From: Monoraphidium neglectum
Taxonomy: Eukaryota > Chlorophyta > Chlorophyceae > Sphaeropleales > Selenastraceae
Assembly (NCBI RefSeq): GCF_000611645.1
Contig: NW_014013363.1
Location: 22,301-32,847, forward strand
DNA: 10,547 nucleotides
Direction of reading: 5' to 3'
Made by a program: the position numbers and the translations under genes. This document shows, piece after piece, positions 1-9,000 of the stretch. Position 1 is the first letter of the stretch. Each line of letters opens with the position of its first letter. The notes beneath the pieces were generated by a model that did no database searches, was not told where the DNA came from, and was given only the letters and a program-made list of their open reading frames with translations.

Positions 1-58
1 GTGTGTGTGTGTGTGTGTGTGTGTGTGAGTGTGTGTGTGTGTGTAAAGGGGGGGGGGG
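1..58. repeat. GT microsatellite followed by a G run
   Basis: Bases 1-44 are GT repeats interrupted once by an A at position 28. They are followed by AAA and a run of eleven G (48-58). Similar GT/CA tracts lie in the GPI introns further right, so this one may also be intronic, belonging to the gene whose last exon ends at 505. The tract is open at the window's left edge, so its full length is unknown. Confidence 0.9.
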
Positions 59-283
59 CGGACAAAAGCTCACGCCTGAACCTGATGGCTGTCCGCTGCT
101 GAGCAATGAATTCCCAGAAGCGCGCCGCTGCGAGTGGCGCCGGGCCCTACCGCCCTCATGGTGGCGTGTGGCCTGCGGCCTTGCGCAAAGCCTCTCCCCC
201 ACGGCGCGGGTTGCTGGTTCTGTTGTGATCCTGACCGGCATGCTCACCGTGCCTCAACGGTCCCTCAACCAAATGGCATCAAG

Positions 284-505
284 GAGTGCCCGCTGGCCCC
301 CGGCTGCGCGCGCGAGGCCAAGGACCTGGGGCTGTGCGAGGCGGCCAAGGACCCGGCGAGCCGCAGCGGGCCCTCGTCGCCAGCCAGGGCGCGCGGCCCA
401 TCGCGCGACTCCTCGGACGGCTGCGCCGACCAGCTGGTGGCCGGCGGCGCGGGGGGTGGCAGCAGCGACGGCTGCGGCGTGGCCAGGGCGGCCGGCGGCA
501 GCTAA
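284..505 (+). CDS. Probable 3'-terminal exon of an unidentified gene (5' part outside window)
   Basis: I do not recognise this protein. The frame ending at the TAA at 503-505 has an almost perfect bias for G or C in third positions (GCC AAG GAC CTG type codons, only a few exceptions over 73 codons), matching the confirmed exons further right; the other two frames give arginine-rich shadows. The visible C-terminus starts around ECPLAPGC, then AKDLGLCEAAKDPAS, then turns into a low-complexity tail rich in Gly, Ser and Ala with scattered Cys, ending in AAGGS. The left border is a guess: an AAG at 281-283 could be the splice acceptor, and codon bias fades upstream of it. No domain can be named, and the tail looks disordered. 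An exact TGTAA poly(A) signal of the volvocine type was not seen by eye downstream. It could be a single exon that begins earlier, but the sequence to the left looks intronic. Confidence 0.5.
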   Translation, partial: ECPLAPGCAREAKDLGLCEAAKDPASRSGPSSPARARGPSRDSSDGCADQLVAGGAGGGSSDGCGVARAAGGS

Positions 506-2391
506 GCGAGGGGCGCATGGCGGGCTGCGTGCCCCAGTGCCGCCACCTTGCTTCTACACAGGTTCCCGGCTGCGGCCATCATGGCCCTGTCGCAGGTCAA
601 CCAGAGAGTCTTCAAGACAGCGAGTACAAGTATTGCAGAGACCAGCCGCAGGAAGGGCACTTTCATAAACACAGCATGCAGGCCTCCCAGCCATCCGGTC
701 GGCTGACCGCTTCCGTTGGCAGCAAGGCCTGACGCGGCCAAGTGATCAGCATCGTGGCATCCGCAGGTGTCGCAGGTTACAGCGTCGCTTGATATCTTCT
801 AGACAGTCCCCCGGACCTCAACCATCGTCATCTAGCAGCCCTACCTTACTGGCCGTCCCAACCTTTCCTGACCTTTGGGGGCTGAAGCACTTGGCTGCAG
901 GGCTCATCGGTTATGCTATGGCAGGCCGCTGTCCCTGAACCCTTCACCGCATGCTTGAGCACTCAGGGGGCACATTTTACTGCTCCTGCATTGCAAGGCG
1001 CTGAAGCGCGCTTTGCACGTCGTGTCGGTTTCATCGCCGCCTTGGTCGCTTTGCAAGCCGCACGGCGGCCCGCTTGTCGCACACACAGTCACGCACGTTT
1101 GCAGCGCCCCTTGGGATCCCAAATTCGCCAAGGCATCACATGTTCGGATGCACGCCAGCTGGCGTCTGGTGTGCATTTTGTGCTGGGCTGGAATGTAGAA
1201 GGGCAGCAGCTTGGGTCTGACAATTTGGGACTCGGCGCGTGGGCTCTGCCTGGACGGAAACCTGCTGGGTTGTTTATACAAGCAGCCTGGATAGGTAGGG
1301 ATCTGTTGACTGACGCATGTTTCAGGGGTGCAGCTTGCCAACAGCGGCTGGCGCATTGGCTGGCATCGCCCCTGGGGTGGTGACGAGAATTGGGCTTGGG
1401 ATTCCCAAACCATGGTGCTGTCCATTCCTTTGGCAGCACCTGCAATTGCAGTGTTTTGACTGACTCAGGACTCGTCCAATTTGCAGCTTTCCTGACTGCC
1501 AAGCCTCTCTTGAGTCCATTCGCGTGCTGATTTTTTGCGGCGTTTGTTGTGGAAGGCACGCCGTTTGCGGTGCCCCCGCCGCTTGTGCTTGCAAGGGGAC
1601 TCTTGTATGCAACGCGCAGTGTCCCTGTACTCTGTTTGATGTACAAGATGGGGCTTTGTGGGGACAGGATAGCGGTCACATCATCAAAATAATGTGCGAA
1701 GGCAAGGGAACAACCAAGGCCATGTGTGTGCAGTCGCAACGCAGGGGCTGCATTGATGTCACCGGGTCACCCGTCAGCCACAACCTGCTTGGGGCATTAA
1801 CATGACCGTATATGCAGCTGACACGTGTGAAATCTTGGTTTAAAAGCAGTTATGCAGCCGGGAAAGGTCTGCGTCAATGCTGGGGCCAGGGCACAGGTCA
1901 GCCCCACGCGCGACGCAGCGGCCACGCCCTGCAAACCCAACACATGGACCTGGCCAACCGCTTGGCGTGGAAGCGGCCCAGGGGGTCGGCAACACGGCCG
2001 ATTCTGCTGCTACAAAGCCTCATGGTCGTATATCATCGCAACAGGGAGTATGCGGGGACTCTCGCGGTTCCTCAGGAGTTCCAGCTGATGCTGATTGTGC
2101 TCCAGCAGTGGGTCCATCAGTCCAGTGAGGTTGACCAAGTGCATCGCGACACGACTGAGGCACTCTAGTTACAATCATTTTTGCGTGACATTTAAACCTG
2201 GAGTTCGTCAATATGTGGTGTACTTTTGCAGCGTACAGTAACTCAGTAACAGTGCAATCGGAGATCTGCGCACTTGATCTCAGGGCTCGTCCTTGCACCG
2301 GTATTGTCGTGTGGAGACTAGCAGCGGATAGTTCGAAGCATTGCGTTTGCTATCAAGGGCAGCGGCGTCGGGCCGCGTCATACGTGCCGGG
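506..2391. other. Intergenic/UTR region with no recognisable gene
   Basis: This 1.9-kb stretch should hold the 3' UTR of the upstream gene and the promoter and 5' UTR of the MAPDA gene. Several open frames occur (for example 913-1383 and 1812-2168 on +, 1089-1739 on -), but their third positions are not GC-biased like the confirmed exons, none resembles a known family, and they overlap each other on both strands. A short frame at 581-706 starts with an ATG just after a pyrimidine-rich CAG and codes for 41 residues beginning MALSQVNQRVFKTAS, but no continuation was found. No TATA box, tRNA or transposon end could be supported. A frame with a TAG at 2329-2331 closes the MAPDA frame upstream of its ATG. 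Confidence 0.6.
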
Positions 2392-5307
2392 ATGCACGCG
2401 GACGCGCTCGCCTCTTTTTGCCGCCGCCTGCCCAAGGCAGAGCTGCACGCGCACTTGAATGGGTGCATCCGCCCGGCCACGCTGCAAGAGCTGGCGACGT
2501 CAATTGCACCCGGGCGGTTCACTGCAGAGGAGCTGGATGACCTGGCCTTCAAACGTAGGGTGAAGCCCTGTGCACATTGTGCATGCGTGAGTGCGTGCAG
2601 GCATGATGTGCGTATGTGCGTGCATTTCTGATTACGTGTATATCTATTTATGAGAAGAGGGCTTACCATGTTGAATGCAGGCAGGGCTTTGCATGCGGCA
2701 GGGATGCAAAACAAAGCTAGTGTGGTTGGTTGTCAAGCACTCCTCCGAGTAATGGCCCCCACACTTATATCGCATCCCCTCAGTCCGGTATGGCAAGGTT
2801 CTGTTGGTAGTGGCACATGCATGGCATCCTCTGTCCCTTTATCACGATGTACTCCCTCAGAGGACCGCAACCTCGTCTCAGTATTCAAAATGTTTGACGT
2901 CATTAGAGCAGTCGCGACGCGGCACGACGGCACAGCACGCATAGCGCGCGAGGCGGTCGAGGACTTCAGGGCGGACGGCTGCGTCCTGCTGGAGCTGCGC
3001 ACCACGCCCAAGGTGGGGGGGGGCAGGTGGAGCGGGTTTCGTCTCCAAATCATCCTCACGAACCTATGCAGCTGCTGCTTATGTTGAAATGTGCGAGCAG
3101 TGACCCTGGCACAAACTTTGCGCACCCCCGCGCTTGGGATGCATAGGGTGACTGAGTGCTTGTGCTGCAACCTCCTTCACACTGAGGCTCCATGCTGTGG
3201 CTTTTGCTGCTGCGACAATGCGCAGCACCTACCAGGCGAGGGTGTCACCAAACGCAGCTACATCGAGGCGGTGCTGCGGGGGCTGGAGGAGGCGCAGCAG
3301 CAGTGGCGGGAGCAGAAGCAGCGGGAAAAGAAGCAGCAGCAGCTACAGGAGCGGCAGCAGCAGCAGCAGCAGCACCAGCAGCAGGAGCAGCAGAACCAGC
3401 AGCAGCAGCATGAGCAGCAGCAGCACCACCAGCAGCAGCAGGAGCAGCAGCATGAGGATCGGGATGTCAAGGGTGGGGAGGAGTCACCTGTGATGGACGA
3501 AGACGACATGTTGGTTCGGCTGGTGCTTTCCATTGACAGACGGGAAGACACGGCGGCGGCCATGGAGACGGTGCGTGCATGGGGCACTTCACGTTGGGAC
3601 GGATGTTGTTAAGCTGTTGATCTAGAAATTCAAAGCCGCCTCTTGTCGCCCTGTCGTCTTGCCAGCTTCCCTAGTGATGCAGATTTGTTCAAGAGCCCAG
3701 CACGGCCACGCATACCCTGTCACCAACCATCGCCGTTGCACTTCAAGGTCAAGCTAGCGGCGGCGCTGCGCTCTGAGGGGGCGCCCGTGGTCGGCATCGA
3801 CCTGTGCGGCGACCCCGCCGCCGGCCAGTGGCAGACCTGGCTTCCCGCGCTGCGCGCCGCGCGCGCCGCGGGCCTGCGGGTCACGCTGCACGCGGGGGAG
3901 GTGCCCAACGCCGGGGAGACGGCGGCCATGCTGGAGTTTGGGCCGGACAGGCTCGGCCACATGTGCTGCATGACGGAGGAGCTCGAGGCGCAGCTGTGGG
4001 TGGGTGCATGGGCGCGCCCAGTGGGCACACATGGGTCTGTGCAGAAGCCAGGCTCCAACGCAATTCCCTCATGCTGGCAATTTGCTTGCCCAGGGGACGC
4101 TTACAAAAGCCTGGTTAAATGCGCTCTGGTGGCAGGATGTGCCCCCCCAAAAGGCGGTTTGGGAGTGGTGGTCCCTTGTGCATGCGAGCACAATGCTGTG
4201 CGTTCCGTTGGTCGCTTGACGCCAGGGGCGCCACTCACATGTTGTATCGTCGCGCTGCCGACTGCCGCAGGCGAGCAAGATTCCTGTTGAGCTGGTGAGG
4301 CTGGGGCGTTGCGCACGGCATGTCAGAGCTTACCACCAGCCCCGAAACATGCATTGCTGGGAAATCGGCTGCTTCAACTTCAAGCAGCCGTGCCATGGGA
4401 TGCCCCTGCAGCAGGGGCGCAGCACTGATGGTCGCACGCCGAGCAGAAGCAGTAGCTCTGTCCTGCAACAAAGCGCGACGGGCCCCCAAGGCGATGCCTT
4501 GGACAGACGGCGCACAATCACATCTGTGCACGCGCGGCATTTGGGGCTGTACAACATGCACTGGCGGCACACCCACAGCGCTGACATTACATAATCGTAT
4601 GTCCCGCAGTGCCTGTCGAGCAATGTGATCACCCAGTCTGTGCCCAGCCTGGCAGAGCACCACTTCCGGGAGTTTGCGGCGGCGGGCCACCCTGTCGTCC
4701 TGTGCACCGACGACAGCGGCGTGTTTGCGACGAGCCTCTCAAAGGTGCGTGGGAGCGCGGCGGAGGGTGTGGACGCTGGAGAGTGAGTTGCGTGTGTGAT
4801 CACGCAGGCGGAAGTTGGGGGCAACACCGCAGCAGACGCGTGGAGTGTTCCTGCGGACCCGAAGGTGCAGTATGGACGCCGCGGTGCCCAGCTTCCTTGC
4901 GCCAACTTATCTTGGGTTTTCAATGCTACCTGTTACTGCGCCCCTTTGCGCACGGCCGAGCAACGGCTGTGTGAGACTCAAGCTCAGCAACCCGCCCTTG
5001 GCCAGGCCCTCGCCTTGCAATTTGCTGCGCATGTGGTGCCTGCCTGACGTTTGTCACACAACCTCGTCGTTATGGTGTTGCCTGACAGGAGTACGCCTTG
5101 GCGGCAGAGGCGTTCTCTCTGAGTGAGGACGAGCTGGTAGACCTGGCGGCTGCAGGCGTGCGCCACGCGTTCGCGCCCGACGACGAGCGGCGGCGGCTGC
5201 TCGCGCGCGTGGAGGCGTTCAGGGGGCGGCGGCTCGCGGAGCGCAGCAGCGGGGCGGGGGCGGCGTTGAGAGCGAGGGCAGGGGCTGCGGGGCCTTGTAA
5301 CGTATAG
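2392..5307 (+). CDS. N6-methyl-AMP deaminase (MAPDA/ADAL), adenosine deaminase family, 7 exons
   Basis: Exons: 2392-2554, 2861-3012, 3226-3570, 3748-3999, 4271-4294, 4610-4744, 5089-5307. Joined they give 429 residues, in frame, with GT-AG introns of 177-344 nt. The family hydrolyses N6-methyl-AMP to IMP and methylamine in the cytosol, clearing modified nucleotides from RNA turnover. Metal and catalytic residues expected for the deaminase barrel are all visible: H19 and H21 in [11 protein letters not shown]268 and E271 in [10 protein letters not shown]291 in RLGHM, and D346/D347 in LCTDDSGVF. Asn in HLNG, where true adenosine deaminases have Asp, together with [13 protein letters not shown] and SKIPVELCLSSN, points to MAPDA rather than ADA. 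The start is the first in-frame ATG after a stop at 2329, and the N-terminus has the usual family length. Oddities: a Gln-rich insertion at about residues 129-180 followed by an acidic linker makes the protein some 70 residues longer than typical members (about 355), and exon 5 is only 24 nt. Less certain junctions: the acceptor of exon 3 (3225 chosen because it keeps frame) and of exon 4 (an alternative six bases later would drop two residues). Confidence 0.9.
3295..3450 (+). repeat. CAG-rich tract coding a Gln-rich insertion in MAPDA
   Basis: Within exon 3, 52 codons (residues 129-180) include 33 Gln, nearly all CAG, mixed with GAG, CAC, CAT, AAG and AAC; the longest pure run is six Gln. 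It sits between the helix ending GLEEA and the barrel strand [10 protein letters not shown], where other MAPDA proteins have a short loop, and is followed by an acidic stretch (HEDRD to MDEDD). The frame is open through the whole tract and the interrupted pattern suggests an older, partly stabilised repeat. It would probably form a charged, flexible or coiled-coil surface loop. Confidence 0.9.
4271..4294 (+). other. 24-nt micro-exon (exon 5) of the MAPDA gene
   Basis: These 24 bases code ASKIPVEL, preceded by CCGCAG and followed by GTGAGG. The peptide bridges EELEAQLW (exon 4) and [10 protein letters not shown] (exon 6) exactly as in the family, where the strand SKIPVE is conserved, and both flanking junctions are phase 0. 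Skipping it would keep the frame but delete a core strand of the barrel. It is part of the CDS listed at 2392-5307. Confidence 0.85.
4366..4418 (+). other. Two adjacent hairpins inside MAPDA intron 5
   Basis: Bases 4366-4374 (CGGCTGCTT) pair perfectly with 4382-4390 (AAGCAGCCG) around a 7-nt loop, and 4402-4408 (GCCCCTG) pairs with 4412-4418 (CAGGGGC) around a 3-nt loop. They lie in the first half of the 315-nt intron 4295-4609. They may be chance structures in GC-rich DNA, a splicing-related fold or a small intronic RNA; nothing in the sequence decides between these. Confidence 0.35.
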
Positions 5308-5750
5308 TAACGGCGGCACGCTGCTGGCTGGGGCAGGGGCCCTGCGCCCCGCCGCCCCTGCTGCAAACCCTAACGGCCCGCATGCGTCTGGACCGTTTGC
5401 GGTGACGGCCCTTTGCGGGCAGGCCAGGGGGCGGGGTGGGCGAGGTCCAGTCAGCGGCTCGCAGGTGCAATGCTTCACCCAGACCAACTTCTCCTTTGTG
5501 TTCCTGTTTGTGGAAACGGCAGGGCTGTGTTGTCTGATGCTGTCGTGCAGCACCCGCCGCAAGAGTGGGTGACATCCTGCGCTGAAGCAGAAGCAGCGCA
5601 TGCAGCAGAGCGCGGACTGGCACCAGGCAGCTCATTAGGCTTGCATCCGGTTCTTGCACGCACTCTCGGCCCCGGTCGCATCTTCCCACAACGGGGACTA
5701 TTGTCAGCCCTAGTGCCTTCGCGCAGCACTGCACAAGCCAGGAGATCGCA
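5308..5750. other. Intergenic region between MAPDA and GPI (3' UTR plus promoter/5' UTR)
   Basis: The stop codon of MAPDA (TAG, 5305-5307) and the proposed ATG of GPI (5751) are 443 bases apart, so this stretch must contain a terminator, a promoter and two UTRs if the models are right. No TATA box is obvious. A telobox-like AAACCCTAA occurs at 5365-5373, as found in some plant promoters, but one copy proves little. The only TGTAA motif near the MAPDA end is at 5296-5300, inside the last codons. The GPI frame is open upstream of its ATG back to a TGA at 5583-5585, with no other ATG in that frame. Confidence 0.5.
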
Positions 5751-6092
5751 ATGCAGGCCTTGCGCGGCAGTCATGGCGTTAAGATGGGGACATGTACTTC
5801 AGGAAGGCCAATCCTGGCGCCCCTGGTGGCTGGCAGTGCTCCCTGCACTCGGCCCGTGATGGGCCGGAGCCCCGTCATTTCCGAGTGAGCCCATCACGCG
5901 CTATAATTGTTATACCTCACTTTTTGGTTGCTTGGTGCATGGAGGGCCGGGTGAGGCTCCGGCTTGCCTGGGCCTTTCGATATTTGCGCTGACCTCCCTG
6001 CCCACACGCGCACTGGTCTCTACCTCTGGCGCTTCAGGCTTCCTCAGCCTACGCGGGACGTCACCTGCTCTGGCGCTACGGCTCTGCGCTCC
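5751..6092 (+). other. Predicted chloroplast transit peptide of GPI, split over exons 1 and 2
   Basis: From the ATG at 5751 the first 44 residues contain no Asp or Glu and are rich in Ser, Thr, Ala, Gly, Pro and basic residues ([18 protein letters not shown], then [17 protein letters not shown]). The exon ends at 5884 before GTGAGC in phase 2. A 55-nt exon 6038-6092, after TTCAG and before GTGAGC, completes the split codon and delivers phase 0 to exon 3 at 6231. No other ATG opens this frame upstream. The composition fits an algal plastid-targeting peptide. The exons are not supported by any conserved motif, so the model rests on composition, canonical splice sites and frame. Confidence 0.5.
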
Positions 6093-9000
6093 GTGAGCGG
6101 GCACTTGCCTCCAGATCACACGCCCAAGATTTGCCTCGACCGAAAGCGGCCTGTTTGCTAGTCTTATTGCTTCGATCGCTCGAAATCACGGCCATTTGTT
6201 GATCCCGCTTGCATCCTTTGGCCCCCGCAGTACGACCTGCCCATCAGGGACGAGATGGGGCCCTCGATCGCGGACACGGCGGCCTGGAAGGCCCTGCAGG
6301 AGCATGTAGTGGATATTGAGCAGACGTGAGCCAGTGGCTGGTTCGTTGGGGCTCGTGAGCTAGTGTACTGCGCGCCCCCAGTGCGGCGTCGTCAGGGGCG
6401 CGCAACACCTGTTGCTCAGTTGCAGCGCTATTTGTCGCACGCAAGGACAGACTGTTGCATCGGTGTAAGATCTCGAGGCGGCGCAGGGCGTCCCCTGCCC
6501 CATTTGGCGCGAGGTCGCGTGCTGCGCCCATCCGCACTCGTCACCGCTCAGCGCCTGACGCAGCGCGCCGCCCTCACTGGCAGCCGGGTCTGCCCCCCCT
6601 CACCCCGCCCTCCACTACCCCCTGCCTCGGGCAATGCCAGCCACCTCAAGGATCTGATGCTCAACCAGCAGCGCTGCGAGGCCCTCATCAAGGAGGACCT
6701 CGGGCTCTACATCGACTTCTCGCGGCAGCGGATGACTCAGGAGACGGTCAAGGTGCGATGCATACCTGTTTTCGTCAGCGCGCCCTCGAGGCACCAGCTC
6801 GCGGGCGTCCGGTTTCGCGGCGCCTGGGCGTGATCACGAGTGGCAGCGGCACCTCATTGGGCTGGCCCTTAGGGCAGGGTCGTGCGAGGCATGCAGCCTC
6901 CGATTTGCGGGAGGTGGTCGGGGATCAGGGCTGGGCGCTGTGGCAGCCAGTTGTGGCGCATGGTGCTGTGGCAGTAGTGCGCAGCCAGCGGGGGACTCAG
7001 AATGCGGGGAGGGGCACTGCGCTGGCGGGCAGGGGTGTGCGTGCCCACGAGGCATCACAGCGCGAGCCGAGGCAGCAGCAGGAGCAGCAGCAGGAGCAGC
7101 AGCAGGAGCAGCAGCAGGAGCAGCAGCAGGAGCAGCAGCAGCAGCAGTAGCAGCACCAACAGCAGCAGCTCGTCCAGCTCACCGGCAAGGGGTTGTTTGA
7201 CAGGCGGGCGCAGCAAGGCAGCACCCCATGCCTGTGCCAGGAGGAGACAGCGCGCATTGGCAATAGCAGCCCAGCAGCTGCTTTGGGCCCTCCGCTCCAC
7301 ATCAGCCTTTCAACTCGCTGCAGCCTACAGCACGTAGATGACCCCAGGCTCACAGTTTCACAAAGAATCCCGTTCTCCTCCCCCCCCAAGCACAAGTTTG
7401 CACACATGCACCCGCACACACTCTCTCTGACGAAAATTTAAACCACATTCACACACACATACGGACACACACACACACACGCACGCACGCACGCACGCAC
7501 CACGCTCGCACCACGCACTCACTGACCTGCGCAGCTGCTGATGGACCTGGCTGAAGCTGCCAACCTGCGGGACAAGATCAAGGCCATGTACAGCGGCGAT
7601 CACATCAACAGCACCGAGGACCGCGCAGTGCTGCACGTCGCAACGCGCGCGCGCCGCGACCAGGTGTGCCCGCGCACGACGCTGGCAGCGGGGGCGGGCG
7701 GGCGCGGGCGGGGCAGGCGCGGCTGGCGCCTGTAGCATTGGAGCGGCGGTGCAGCTGTGTCGAAACCAGGCGGTTTGCAGCCAGGCGGCAGCCAGCCGCC
7801 AGCCGCGTTCGCGCCGCATTTGACGCAGCAATGGACCGCTGTGGCACGAACGAGTCGCGGCCAAACAAATTTTACCGCAAATCAAACCCGGTCAAGGAGT
7901 CACTTCACATGTCAACCGTGATTGAGCAACAACACCTTCCACCCATGGCCCCAGGTGATCAAGTGTGACGGGAAGGACGTGGTGCCTGACGTCTGGGAGG
8001 TGCTGGACAAGATCAAGACGTTCTCGGAGAAGGTGGGCAGACGCGCGTGCAGATCTGTCCTGACCTGATCTGATCTGGGAGGGCAAACAAGATGACATCG
8101 CAAGTGCGCATTGGCGGCGGCGTTTCCTTTTCGCGCATGCAGCTCCATTCCGGAGATCTGGCTGCTTGTTTGTTGACTCATGCGTGCGTCCCTGCGTCAG
8201 GTCCGCAACGGCGAGTGGCTGGGCGTCACCGGCAAGCCCATCACCAAGGTGGTGGCCGTCGGCATCGGCGGCAGCTTCCTGGGGCCCCTCTTTGTGCACA
8301 CCGCCCTCAGGTGGGCGACGGCCGGGCGCTGCGGCGGGGCGTGGTGAAGGGGGCCCGTTAACACGCGGCACTCGCCCGCGGCCATCCTGATTGGTCTCGC
8401 AGGGGGTGCACGTGCGCGCGCCGCCGCTCGTTTCGTCTGTCGTTTCAATCAGGGTTGTGCTCGTTGCACACGGTCAACATCACCCTTGCCGGCGCCGGCC
8501 CCCCTGAACCGCCCAACACCTTGTTGTGCAGGACCGAGCCGCGCGCCATGAGCTTCAGCAAGGGCCGCTCCCTGCGGTTCCTGGCAAACGTCGACCCGAT
8601 CGACGTGGCGCGGGCGCTGCAGGTGAGCAGGCGGTGCTTGCTGGGTTTATGGCGCTCGGGGCGCCGGTGTCGGGACGGGGCCGTGCGGCCCTGCAGGCGG
8701 GGGGAGGGCTGGAGGCCCCGGCGGCAGCGAGGCGGGGGACGTCGCTGGGGGCGGCCTGCGGAGGCGCCACACGTCAGCCGCGGTAGAGCGGCGCCCAGAC
8801 GGACGCCGCGCATCACGTGGTGGCACCTCTTCGAGGCTCGTACTTCCTCCCCTCACCCGTTTGTCACTTGCGCGCCTATCTACCTAGCCTCCAAGCACCC
8901 AGCCACCAAGCACCCGCCCATCCGCCACCACAACCAACCAACCTATCAGCCAACCACCTTACCCAACCAACCACCCTTTCAACCCAACCACCCCAAACCA

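Noticed and set aside
1089..1739. A 216-residue minus-strand open frame in the 1.9-kb gap
   Set aside because: Codon third positions are not GC-biased as in the confirmed exons, there are overlapping frames of similar length on the other strand, and no domain is visible.
3013..3030. Alternative donor for MAPDA exon 2 after the G run (CAG/GTGGAG)
   Set aside because: It would add Val and Gly residues after TTPK and its phase does not fit either acceptor of exon 3; the donor at 3013 fits the family sequence.
3226..3240. Alternative acceptor of MAPDA exon 3 at 3235 (CACCTACCAG)
   Set aside because: It has a better pyrimidine context but puts TKRSYIEAV out of frame with exon 2 ending at 3012; the CAG ending at 3225 keeps the frame.
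3258..3587. A Cys/Ser-rich minus-strand open frame
   Set aside because: It is the antisense of the CAG tract (CTG repeats read as Cys, Leu or Ala) within a well-supported MAPDA exon.
2392..5307. Calling the first complete gene a true adenosine deaminase
   Set aside because: Asn in HLNG and the segments TKRSYIEAV and SKIPVELCLSSN are typical of the MAPDA/ADAL branch, not of classical ADA. Substrate remains an inference from family.
5365..5373. AAACCCTAA as a telomeric repeat or chromosome end
   Set aside because: Only a single copy is present between two genes; at most it is a telobox-like promoter motif and probably chance.
6455..7150. A 231-residue + strand open frame ending in a Gln/Glu repeat
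   Set aside because: It runs through GPI exon 4 in a different frame and through intron 4. The exons on both sides join into an uninterrupted GPI segment, so the repeat is intronic and the frame is open mainly because CAG/GAG arrays lack stops.
7070..7163. CRISPR-like array or mobile element from the regular repeats here and at 9962-10033
   Set aside because: The units are 9-12 bp, directly tandem, without spacers, and sit in spliceosomal introns; they are micro- and minisatellites.
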